From: Hirudinaria manillensis
Lineage: Eukaryota > Annelida > Clitellata > Hirudinida > Hirudinidae
Reading direction: 5' to 3'
Length of the DNA stretch: 64,000 nucleotides
Assembly: GCA_034509925.1 (NCBI GenBank)
Contig: CM067538.1
Span: 2,092,501-2,156,500, forward strand
Shown: positions 11,992-22,994 of the stretch, one piece after another
Position numbering within the stretch: the first letter of the stretch is position 1
Layout: every line of letters begins with the position of its first letter
The notes under the pieces: model-generated
Databases searched by the model: none
The model's input: only the letters and a program-made list of their open reading frames with translations
Told to the model about the DNA's origin: nothing
Translations under genes and position numbers: made by a program

Positions 11992-14900
11992 ATGTCTCGG
12001 CACGAAGGTGATTTTCGAGAATTTTATGATTTTAAGGTCTAAACTAAACGTCTCTTGGCTATGTAATGTACACGTTACTTGTTATTTATTTACTGCTCAA
12101 TGAACTTGTTTTTTCCCTAAGGAATCAGTTGCGACATCTGTATGAGTAGCAATTTTACCGGCCTGAGGTACAAATGTCTACGATGCTACGATTTCGATTT
12201 GTGTGCCAACTGTTTCAACACTGGCATAACTTCCTCCCGTCATGCAAGTGATCATCCGATGCAACGCATCTTAACAAGAGCTGATTCAAGTATTTATTAG
12301 AAATTTTTTACTTCCCTGTATATGTTATGTTTAGATATTGTCATGCTTAGTATGAAGTTAAATAAAAGCATTGCTTTATAAATATTTACTTCAATCTAAA
12401 AGTTTCTATTAATCCATGCCTTAAGTCAGTGTTTCACTTGCTCTTCATAATTGCTAGTCAAGGGTAAATGTTAGAATTATGGAGCTAGCATTTCTCATGG
12501 TTACATTTCAAAGGATGAGCTTATATTCATTCATATATTTTTTGAAAACAGAGAGTCAGAGTGACTACTAATATTTTGCATTTATTTTGACACTTAAGTC
12601 TTCCAAATTAAAAATATTTTTTGAAGATATATTCTACGGAGGTGAGGGATCAAATGCCAACCAGTCACACTCCTACTGCTGTCCATGTTGTGGACGTCTT
12701 GGCTTCACTGTGGCAGCTTTGACTGAACACATACAGAATGAGCATTCGTCACAGTCTTACCCCGAAGTTGTAAGTTGGATTATCTTCTTTAATAGTTCAA
12801 ATCTATCTGTTTAAGTTAATAATAATAATCAGTAACATTAATAATAATAATAAATACTCTTGCTTATGTTAAATGGTAATGTTTGATCCATGTTTCAACA
12901 TGTTTGAGGATGCAATCTTACCCAGCTTGGTTATTTCCCATGTTTATAATATTTTGGCTTCCACTTTCTTTGTTTTGCTCCATTATGACTTGCTTTTATG
13001 CATCTGCATTTCATAAGGTTGCAACTAGTTATTGTTTAATTTTATTAATTAAATACAGTTCAGTAATTGGACCTTCTAAGCTAAATAATCCCTCCGAAGG
13101 TAACCTCTTGCGGTATGACCTCAGGCTACCTTTCAAAGCCATCTCTCCTCGAGCAATAAGAACAGATTTTTATAATCGATGCAATATCATTTATCTCGCA
13201 ATATCAGAAGCGGAGACCATCAAAACGTTTCTGTAACTCGCGTTCCTTGGTCTTGCAAGTCGTTTTTGGCTGTTGTCGTGAAGCGGTTTCTAGCAGCTTA
13301 TCATTTAAAGACTGTAGACTTGATAAACCAATAGTCTGCTAACATAAATCATTTTTATCACATAAGTCATTGGATTTTTTTCTAGCATTTCCATTTCTTA
13401 TTATTTTATTATTTCTATTAAAATATATTGCAAATGTTTCTAAGATATCATCGTCTAATGCCTCGTCTTGTCTTCCAGTTATGTCCAGTGTGTGCTGCCC
13501 ACCCAGATGCTGACCCAAATCACATGACAGATGACCTGAGCGGCCACCTCGCTCTCATCCACTCATCGTCTGCTGATTTGATATCCTTTGAGACGAACTT
13601 TTAATTTTTAAAAGAAATGTTTTTTTTCATATTTTTATTTATGTATTTTATATATTTCAATGTATTTCATTCAAATACTAATAATGTTATGCATTATATT
13701 AAACAATATATTGTTTATTAAGATTAATTATTACCCAAAAAAAATACCCCACGCTCCGACATTCTCCTTGACTTTCTCTCATACGATCCCGATCATCTGG
13801 CCGACATCAAGCACCTCCGTCGCCACAACCAGACTGCAAACAGATCTTCCAACAACCAGTCGGGTGGAGCCACCCCCACCAGCATGGGGGGAGGAGGAGG
13901 AGGCACCAGGAACTTGATAAGAGGATCCCTCTTGCACCTAATCGACCCAGGATTGCCGCTAGCTTCCATGGGAGGCGGCAAGGACATCATGGATCCTATT
14001 ACCGGTGAGTTTGGCGGTCCGCTTCGCTCTGAAAGTAAAGACTTTACCTTTGGATAGCTTGAAGCAACTTTAAAATGTTTAGGATTTAGTAATTACTATA
14101 TTAATTGTCAATATGATCTTTAATCTGCAACTATTATCCAAATTACAACAAAACCAAAACACTGACAGCATCTCATCATAAAGTATTTAATGTTGACAGA
14201 AATGATTCGTTGCTAATAGGAAGTTGTTATCTTTATTGAAAACCTGTTAATCATTCTCTAACGAATTCAATCATACAACTTAACTAAACTTTATGACTAA
14301 GCGTAAACGTCGCTTAACCTATGAACTTTATGACTCGACCTTCAGAGTTGCTGTCGCATCTTAACAACGTCAGAGGTCGTTTGGCTGGAAACCCTCAGTC
14401 CGTATCAAGTCACCTCCAACAACTTGGAATGCATCTCACTTCTGGAAGGTTGGACAATTAGTTGTTTTGTTTTTTAGATGGTCCTTCTTCATGGTCACTG
14501 CCATTTATTAGTTACTCGGAAATATGTTTTAATAATTTATTTATTTAAAAAAAGGATTTGACCTGCTCGTTATAAATGACTAACTCGTCAGTATTAATTG
14601 GAATAATGATTTGCAATATCCAATAAATAAACAGTTTCTTGACCAACTAATTATCAAGCAGTTAAATGCCATTAATTCGTTAATTGATGTTCCGAGAAAG
14701 TGACTTCTGAACAAGTTATTCGTGATTCACTAAAGCTCTTAAAACCCCTTCAATTCATTGGCATCTCGAATTGAACTCTTTGAACTTTATGGTCGTCACA
14801 GAGGCCAAGTCCAAGCCTCCAACGTGGATCAAATCCGTTCTAACCCCGTCCAACTGGACGGAACTTCCAAGGGCGCGAACCCCAACAACGAGGGCGCAAA

Positions 14901-15779
14901 GTCCGGCGGAGGAGCAGGCAGTACCGAGGGAGGACAGAAAAACAACCAGTTCTTGCTAGTCAAGTGAGCTTCAATGATTTTGTGGTTTTTATGGATTTGT
15001 GGGCATTAACCAATTAGTGCCTACTATAATCTAATAGTATTTATGCTATTCGGTTATTATTATTATTGTTGTTAGTTTGGATTTTTCATTTATTTATTTA
15101 TTTATGGCAATGTATCTCATTGGTTTTACATGGTTTTTGGTAATTTTCTTATTTAAACCGTGCAATATCTCTTATAATGCTCGGGCCGATAGCGAAAGTT
15201 CTTTGGAGCACTTCTCAGGATATTTGCAGTGGCCATTTAATTCTATTAAAACATAATTTCTCTTCTTCACCGTTCAGATCTCTTGGAACGGAGAGCAGTG
15301 CCACGGTGGACAGCAAGGGTTCCTTGTCTCAGAGGCCCTTCTTCATCCAGGAATTGTTCGCCCTCTGCCCCACCCTGGCACCGAACGAAGGCCGATCGAG
15401 CGAGGACAAGCCCCACTCTCCCGCTTCCACCTCCTCGACGTCGTTTACTCGTCTGCCTTTGTCGTCCAGCTCTTCGTCCACGAGTTCGTCGCCCGAGCCG
15501 TCGTCGCCGTCTCCGGTGGCCGTCGGCGGGGCCCGGCCCGGAGATTCCGACGCGCCCGATCCTGCTTGCGGCGGCACGCTGGCCGAGGGCCGTGCAGGGT
15601 CCGACGGCCGTCCCCGAGACCCGGAGCTGAACGGGGGTCACACGGAGCCCAGCGGCATTGCGGAGGGAGAGGCCTCAATCGGATACCCCAAGCGGGCCGC
15701 CCAAAGGAAGAGGTTCGCGGCCTCCGAGGCGGCGGCAGAAGAGAGGATCGACGTCAATTCTTCTTCGGCTCTGATGTGA
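11992..15779 (+). CDS. KCMF1: E3 ubiquitin-protein ligase KCMF1
   Basis: Zinc-finger ubiquitin ligase of the cytosol and endolysosomal system. My join is 11992-12007, 12122-12289, 12627-12769, 13479-13580, 13785-14004, 14346-14448, 14802-14963, 15278-15779: 1,416 bases, 471 residues (human 381). The start MSRHEG is the family N-terminus. A ZZ finger uses Cys9, Cys12, Cys24, Cys27, Cys33, Cys36, His46 and His50. A Di19-type double zinc finger follows (CPCCGRLGF, then CPVCAAHPDADPNH). The family helix MDPITELLSHL, the NNQFLLVK motif and a FFIQELF motif come next. The extra length is a Gly/Asn-rich stretch in exon 5 and a Ser/Pro/Ala-rich tail in exon 8, which is GC-rich unlike its surroundings. 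Intron 4 (13581-13784) is AT-AC, not GT-AG; with it removed, the frame runs on at the expected place in the family. Confidence 0.95.
13581..13784 (+). other. U12-type AT-AC intron of KCMF1
   Basis: The exon ends in a TTG codon at 13580 and the intron opens with ATATCCTTTG, the U12 5' splice consensus. At 13765-13772 is TCCTTGAC, an exact U12 branch-point consensus, with the branch A at 13771. The intron ends ATAC, with the terminal C at 13784, 13 bases from the branch. There is no GT donor in frame before the stop codon that follows. Joining across these ends keeps phase 0 and restores the family reading frame. Confidence 0.95.
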
Positions 15780-17643
15780 TAAAATTGCTTCGTTCGATCG
15801 AAGTCGTTGTCGTCCTCCTCACTCGGCGTTCGACGTCGTCGACCGCAGCGGCAGCGGTTGCGACGACTGACCTGCTAGGTGTCTTTTTTTTTCGAATTCG
15901 ATCGGTCGTTCCTTCATTCGTTCGTTCGTTCTAGAGGCCGTTTCGATTAGTTAACCCGGAAGTGCGCGAGGGATGATGATGATGATGATAGTGTTAATGA
16001 TGATGACGACGACGATGATGGTGATGATGATGATGATAGTACTTCCGTCTCCTGGCCGTTAACCTTCATCTGCAAAATTCAACTTTCAATGTTTTTTTTC
16101 ACCAGTTGTCGTTTATCCATTGCACACTCACACACACACACGTACACAAACACACACACATATATATATAATATAATATAATATATAAGCGTATACATGC
16201 GTTTGCCTGTGTGTATATACAAACTTCGAACGGCCGTACTTCGAGCATCATTATCATAATCGTAGAAGCGACCGACCGCTCGGAGCGACAGGCCTCGGCG
16301 TCTTGCTTCTTCTTCATCTTCGATTCATTCGCGGCCGTCAAGGAGGTCGCAGACGCTAAAAAATTTTTTGTGAAGTTTTGAAAAGACGTTTATATTATAA
16401 TTAGCATGGACTGAATTAGCTTGAGAGTAATATGAGCTTGTAATACGATGGTATGGCTTTTAACGGACTCGCGTTTGGAATGCTACGAGTGTACAATCTT
16501 TTTTTGGAGTTGAATGAATACTAAATTGGAAAACTCAATTCGTATTTCGTTTCGGATTGGGTCAAGTACAAGGACGCCCGCGGTTGTGCGGAAGCAGACG
16601 CCGGTGTATTTAGGGAAGTGGGTAGGATTGTGCGGCTCTCCAGTTGAAAGTTTAGGAGTGTTCGTGAGGTTACGACAATTGTAATTGCATTGTAATGAAG
16701 GATTTCGTTTTTGGTCTCGATCACCATCTGATAAGTCTGGCGATTATCGGGTTTGCCTGGAAGCTGTGGCAGATCAAGAAAATATTTCCCATTGGTCCGG
16801 TGACGTGTGACTAGCATATTTAACCTTTAAATTTAAGAACTCTGATGAAATTCAACCACGTGGCTAATAAAATTATTTCCCTGAGGTCAGATCCGCTCAG
16901 ATTGTTCCAAGCATGGAGTAGTTCAGGAGGTTTTGTCCGATGTTGTTGGTCAGTATGTTGGGTGTTGTGGTCGGTATCATCCTTTGTTGGTGACCATTTT
17001 CATCCTTTGTCAGTGATCACTATCACCTATCCCCTGCTGGCGGTTCGCCTCCTAAAGTGGAGCGCTGATTGGCACCTGGCACCAAAACCTAAGTCTCCGT
17101 GAATCTGTGATTATTTAAATAGTCTGGGAGAATGTTTTTGTGTTGCAAATAATAACCACATTTTCAAAAAAAAATTCTCATAATATCTATTTCTTCTCAG
17201 ATTAACGGCGTCGTTTAAAATGCCATTTGACTATTTGACGCGTTGGAAGTATTAGTAATGTTAGATATAAAACTAAATAATTTTAGAAATAATTTACATA
17301 AACTATCGATATATTTAATATTATTGAATAAATAAATTAAATAAAATTATTGTTATATAATTTACATAAATCGAAAATATATTTAATATGTAAGTAATGA
17401 AAAAAAATAATTAAAAATAGATTAATTTATTTGTTTAATATTCACGATCTTTTATTGCGACCGTCAGAAACTTAGCGTCTGGAAACATGTTAACCCAAGT
17501 TTGACATTACAGTTTAACACCACGTCACTAACAAATTGAACATATCTAAGACTGCTAAGGGCACTAAGGATTATTAATAGGTCTTAATTAATTACAAAGA
17601 TTTAGGATATTTAAAAGCTTGTCGTGAGTAGAGATTTTGAAAT
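15780..17643. other. intergenic; KCMF1 3' UTR and microsatellites
   Basis: Begins with the likely 3' UTR of KCMF1. It holds a GAT array at about 15973-16040 and a CA/TA dinucleotide tract at about 16121-16190. An AATAAA at 16866-16871 is one possible poly(A) signal. Frames at 16521-16817 (minus) and 16845-17102 (plus) are not recognised; they could be decayed mobile-element sequence but nothing proves it. Confidence 0.5.
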
Positions 17644-19641
17644 ATGGAAGGAATTTTGAGAAAAGAAGCCATGGATATAATCCTGGAGAACAAACAATGC
17701 ATGGAATTATCCAGTGAAACAAGGTATAGCTACGACATCTGTTTAACAACAGCCATGGAAATAATGATTTCCCATCGCGATAAGCAAGATGATGTCGATC
17801 CAAAATATGTAAACTTTGTTTTGGAATATTTAATACCGCCAACTCCAGACGATAAAACATTCACAGATTTCGATTGCTCACTTCGAATAAGCCGTCTTCA
17901 AAATTATGCATCGCTTCTGCTCAATATACCTCTGTCAGTACAACAAGAGCCGGGCGTCTTAAGGGTAGGAATGGAAGGGATTGCCAGGTTCGAATCGACT
18001 GTTTCTTACGCCTTGCGATGCATCAAGAAACTCTTATCAGGAGGCGAATGTCCACTCGAAGATGAATTGATCAGCAAAATCAATGAAGACACAGCTTCAA
18101 TCGAATCCTCGCAAGGCGATTGCGTTAAGTTCGGTTTAGCCATTTGGACTACTCTGTTGAGAACGGTCAGCCGGCCATTGGACAAATCTCGGTCGCTACG
18201 CAACAACGTTACTCAGTCTCTGCGCATGTTGTCGATATTGTACGAATTGAATAAGCATTGGTCGTCATTATTTTGTAACATGTCATCTCAACTAATAATA
18301 CCTGACGTTGCCTTTGAAAATATGGATTTACAGTCGAACCAGGTCAACATGTCGTTTGTGATAGAATGCGATTATCAATTCATGTTGGTTTCGAGAGTAA
18401 GGAGAGAAATATTAAGCTATATGATTCTTATCATGCGATCCGAACCCCCAGACAATGATAAGAGAACCCTATTTACTGTTTCCAGAGCGGAAAGTTTAAC
18501 CGATGTCATGTGGACTCTCAAGTCCTACGATGTGGCTCACTGGAGTTTTTGGGATTTCACTTTTAGAGATGAAATTGGAAGTGGACCTGGACCAACTAAA
18601 GAATTTTACACGAAAGTTTCTCTCGACTGTTCCAGATACGACTTGGGTCTATGGATTGGAGAACCGACGGTATTCGGCGATGGAAAGGCCTACGTTAGTT
18701 CTCCGTGCGGTCTTTTCCCGTCTCCGTGCAGCTATCTCGACAAACGTTCAGAATACATTCTTCAAACGATAGGAACATTGATGGCAAAATCGCTGCTAGA
18801 TGGAAAGCTAATGGACTTGAATTTCAGTAAAGCATTATACAAGTGCATGTTTGCACTAGACACCCATGGGCAGTGCCTGAAACTGAATGACATTAAAGAT
18901 GTCATGCCATCACTGGGCAGATTCGTCGAAGGCATGGTCGATGTTATGAAAGAAGCTCAGCTCATAAAAAACGACTTGTCTTTGACGCCGGAACAGCAAT
19001 CTGAGAAAATTTCCAACTTGTTGTACGACGGATGTCGTTTTGAAGATCTTTGCATCAATTTCACAGTCCCTGGCTTTCCAGAAATTGAAATGACAGAAGG
19101 AGGTAACGACATGATGCTCACAGCCGAGAACGTACGCAAATATCTATCCCTACTTACCTGGTGGCTGTTGTACAAAGGTCCAGAGAAAAAATTGATCGCA
19201 TTGCGAAAAGGGTTTGAATCTATCTTACCACACTTTAAATTCGTGGTTCATATGGACGATATCGAACAAATATTCTGCGGTATTAAGTCACAGCCGTGGA
19301 CATACGACGAACTTCAAAAAAGCTGCGAACTAAAAGATGGACTGACCTTGGACACTCCCGTGGTACAAAATTTGTTTCGAGTGATGACAGAATTTAATAA
19401 CGAGGAACGAGATCTCTTCCTCAAATTCGTAACAAGTTCGGCAAAGTTACCGACCGGAGGACTTCAAAATCTCGATCCAAAATTGAAAATACAAAGAATA
19501 GGATGGACCGATGATTATCTGCCATCGTCGATGACCTGCGTTAATACGCTATTTATTCCAGACTACAGCACTTTGGACATTTTGAAACAAAGACTCCTAC
19601 TGGCCATAAGAGAAGGCTTGGATTCATTCCAGTTCGTCTGA
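17644..19641 (+). CDS. HECT-domain E3 ubiquitin ligase, TRIP12/UFD4-like, intronless
   Basis: A single uninterrupted frame of 665 codons. The C-terminal ~400 residues form a HECT domain. The N-lobe has the motif IGSGPGPTKEFYTKVS near residue 315, then LGTLMAKSLLDGKLMDL. The C-lobe ends LPSSMTCVNTLFIPDYST, placing the catalytic Cys at residue 632 (codon 19537-19539), 33 residues from the end as usual for HECT enzymes. The sequence around the Cys and the final REG..SF are closest, from memory, to TRIP12/UFD4. The N-terminal ~250 residues are helical and I do not recognise a known domain. Full-length TRIP12 is about 2,000 residues, so this is a short form. Lack of introns among intron-rich neighbours suggests a retrocopy that kept or gained function. 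An AATAAA lies at 19761, 120 bases past the stop. Confidence 0.9.
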   Translation: MEGILRKEAMDIILENKQCMELSSETRYSYDICLTTAMEIMISHRDKQDDVDPKYVNFVLEYLIPPTPDDKTFTDFDCSLRISRLQNYASLLLNIPLSVQQEPGVLRVGMEGIARFESTVSYALRCIKKLLSGGECPLEDELISKINEDTASIESSQGDCVKFGLAIWTTLLRTVSRPLDKSRSLRNNVTQSLRMLSILYELNKHWSSLFCNMSSQLIIPDVAFENMDLQSNQVNMSFVIECDYQFMLVSRVRREILSYMILIMRSEPPDNDKRTLFTVSRAESLTDVMWTLKSYDVAHWSFWDFTFRDEIGSGPGPTKEFYTKVSLDCSRYDLGLWIGEPTVFGDGKAYVSSPCGLFPSPCSYLDKRSEYILQTIGTLMAKSLLDGKLMDLNFSKALYKCMFALDTHGQCLKLNDIKDVMPSLGRFVEGMVDVMKEAQLIKNDLSLTPEQQSEKISNLLYDGCRFEDLCINFTVPGFPEIEMTEGGNDMMLTAENVRKYLSLLTWWLLYKGPEKKLIALRKGFESILPHFKFVVHMDDIEQIFCGIKSQPWTYDELQKSCELKDGLTLDTPVVQNLFRVMTEFNNEERDLFLKFVTSSAKLPTGGLQNLDPKLKIQRIGWTDDYLPSSMTCVNTLFIPDYSTLDILKQRLLLAIREGLDSFQFV

Positions 19642-22600
19642 AGAATTTACTAGTCACGCTTTGGTCTCAAGAATCATTTTAAAACTTTTAAGAAAGCAAA
19701 GTAGCGGCTAAATGCCAAACGACTAGTTGCCATATCGAGATTTATTTTTTTAAACATGCTAATAAAATTTCTAATTAAAAAAAGACGTTTATGGCTTACG
19801 TTTCGAATCAAGTCAATAATACCTATTTAGTTTTGGAGTGGCTCATATTAATGCGAAATTATTAAAATAGTTATTTGGTTTAGCTTTGAAGTTACTTGTC
19901 TTATTTAATATAATTTTGTATTTTAGCATTGACCTCACGCATTGGGAATGCACCATTTTACGTTTTCTAATGTTCTTAATAATAATAATAATAAATATTT
20001 TTTTAATGTCGGCTGGAAAGTGCTTCAAGTCCACTAAAGGTTGACATTCCCTGAAAGTTCTTCAGAAGTCCAACCTGGTCGAAATTGGTGATAGATGCAT
20101 CAAGTCTATTCCTGATCCATAGGCCGGCGATATTGATGGACGTACATCCGACCTTGGCGGACTAGCCTACGGCTGGAAGAGGGAACCTTTGGATTTGGAC
20201 CTGAGTCCACTTCTTCCTCGAAGATGGGCGCTGCTGGTGAACGACAATTACGATGGTGCCTGATCCAAGAGGGATTTGAAGACCAACGTAGATTCCTTCT
20301 AAAAATTGAGGCGAATGCTTCGTCGCCTGCACGAGTATGAACTGGATGCAGTTTTTGTGGCCTAAAACTTTTATCCATTAATATAAAATCTCCAAAATAT
20401 CCGTCAGATGACGGTCTGTCGCCACTCCTCAACAAAAACAGCGTCCATTTCACTCCAGAATTCCTATGACTACACCGATACTATGAACGTTGTTGCGAAT
20501 CCTACGTTAGCGACGTCTTAAAACTATACCTCTACAACTATTTAATATAACTTATACAATTACACAAACAGCTTATTATTGCCTTTAAAATGTGGACTAA
20601 TTTAATCTAATATCAATACTTAAACAGAAAAAACCGTTTCCCAGAATTAACCTTATTTCTCAGGTCCCAATCCCTCCAAAGAAAATAGTTAAGAATCCAA
20701 AATAAAAGACCAAACGAGCATCCATTTTACAATTTTTCAACATGACATATCGATTTCATGAATTGTAAAGATGTATTGTATTATATAGGGTTGTATTGTC
20801 TTTGAAACTCAAATCGCACTTCACTCGTACACAGAAACCACCAGTCAATCAATCAATCAATCAACCAACCAACCATTCTTACAGTCAATCAAACATCTAG
20901 AAAGGAAACATGAAGATCATTTAACTATAACAGGGAAATCATCAATATGTAAAGAATAAAGTTTAAGGCTCTTAATGAAAATTATTAATCGATTATTTAA
21001 TTAATTAAAAAATAAATAAATGAATGAATATATGAAAGGAATGATTGCTACATAAAAGGACAACATTAATATTAAGCAGACAATAGGATGAAGTTGAATA
21101 GCGATGAATACTATGATGACCGAACGGACCACAAGTCCAGGCAGCGTACGACCGAAGGCTCTGCCAAAGGGCGCTCCAAGAATCGCCCCCGAGCGATCGG
21201 ACAGGGATCGCACGAGACTGGATAGATTGGCATTAATACTTTAATACTAGCTGGTCTTTAATACTAGGACGTAATTGAAGCCAAAATAAGACGAAAAGCT
21301 GGGAATCGAGTTTGACACGTTTTGGGGTCACGTCTGGAATCCAGAAGGTCGACAGCAACCTAACCCAAGGGAAGCTTGGTAAAGCAATCGACTCGTTTAC
21401 AGCACAGATCCAAGTTGCTCAGGCGTGACCATGAGAAAGTGATCGATTGGAACTGGTTGCCAGACTGGGTGCAAAGAAAACCGTGGATGAACAGATTAGA
21501 TTACAGACGAAGATCTGAATATGGAGGCTTACATTGAATCGGAATTTGAAATCAATTTTGAACCGACGGATGGAAAGATTAGGGGATGGGTTAACGACGA
21601 GGATAGACATAGATCGGATAACGAGATGCCGGCATGATCTAGCGGAAGTCGCAGAGATATATTGAGCAATTGAGAGCACGGCCGATCGCACGTCGCAGAT
21701 CGCACCATCGAGGTGTTTCCAAAAAAGTAAAAGCTGTCTTAAATAGCAGCAGCAGAGGCAAATGATGTTAGCTTCTGAAATCGTTTTTGTACGTTCATTC
21801 GTTCCTATCTTTCTATCGGACCAAGGCTGGCTAAAGAGACAGGAAGAACCGAGAGCTATAAGCAAAGACTTTAAGCGAGGAGTCGGATCCGATTATGATT
21901 ATGATCTCGAGGGAGTGAAAGACCTTTCGTGTGGCGAACCAAAAGAGATTAACAAACAAAAAAAAAACAATTTAAAAAAAAACCTTTAAAATCTTGCCAA
22001 GAAAGACACCTTAGCAGCTTTAAATCCAGTCCGCCCGTGTCTCGTCAAATAATAATAATAATAATTAAAATGCTAAAAGATCTTGACGGGCTCTGACCTC
22101 GCGAAACATAGCTTCAGGTTTAAGGAATCTCGAACTGATGTCACACCCGGGCAGAGCGAGGCCATGAAATCGAACGTCCGTCAGAGCCGACAGTCCAGAA
22201 AAAGCGACTTACGACTTACATGTCACAAAAAAAAGTCATACTTATTTACACGTTCTGCATTCCTTAAATGACATGTTGAACGAAAGAATAAATGAATGAA
22301 AGAACGAATGAATGACATTCCGTCTGCTCATCCGACGCTCGCTCTTTCCGTTCGTAGTCATTCTTTCACTCCATCCGTGCAAACGTTCATTCAATCTTCC
22401 GAGTGGCAAAGACATGGTGATGATGATGATGATGATAAAACACTATTACCATCACGAGGCTAACAAGGAGACACGAACCAATCATAAAGCTCCAATCACA
22501 GCTTCATACGGGCCAATTTAACCACAAAAACTAATGATGATGATGATGGCGAAGTTAACGATCTAACAATGTGCCATTAGATCTTCACCACTTCAAAAAT

Positions 22601-22994
22601 CCTCTTCAATTAACTGCTAACCAATTACATTCAATTTAAACAGGTAACCAGGTAATCAATAATGCAACCAATAAACTGCTTATCACCTTATGGGTTTGGT
22701 TTGTCATTCAAAAAACAGAAAGTGCTTCAAAACAGGTGCTGAATGCACCATAAAAGCAGTCATCCTCATGGGAACATGCACAAAGGTGATTGATTGATGA
22801 TGATGATGATGAATAATCATATTTTCATTACTTTGGGGTGTGATGCCAATGGTAGCTTGCAACAGTAACAGATTTACAGGACACTCTAAGTGAGGATTGG
22901 TTAATAATAATAATAATAATTATTATTATATTATTGTGATGATGATGATGATGATAATGATGATCAGATAAGGAGCTTAACAAGCAGCAAAACA
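19642..22994. other. gene-poor intergenic region
   Basis: No recognisable gene in 3.3 kb. A fairly information-rich stretch at 20106-20453 reads on the minus strand as 115 open codons, and other frames there also have exon-like segments, but it matches no family I know. Frames at 21001-21213 and 21419-21865 (minus) are likewise unrecognised. GAT/ATC microsatellites occur near 22418-22435, 22795-22812 and 22907-22965. The top end probably carries the 3' UTR of the Nudix gene. Confidence 0.5.

Noticed and set aside
15267..15934. Long overlapping frames on both strands over the last KCMF1 exon
   Set aside because: Shadows of a GC-rich coding exon. Only the frame continuing from upstream KCMF1 exons ends at the expected place and carries family motifs.
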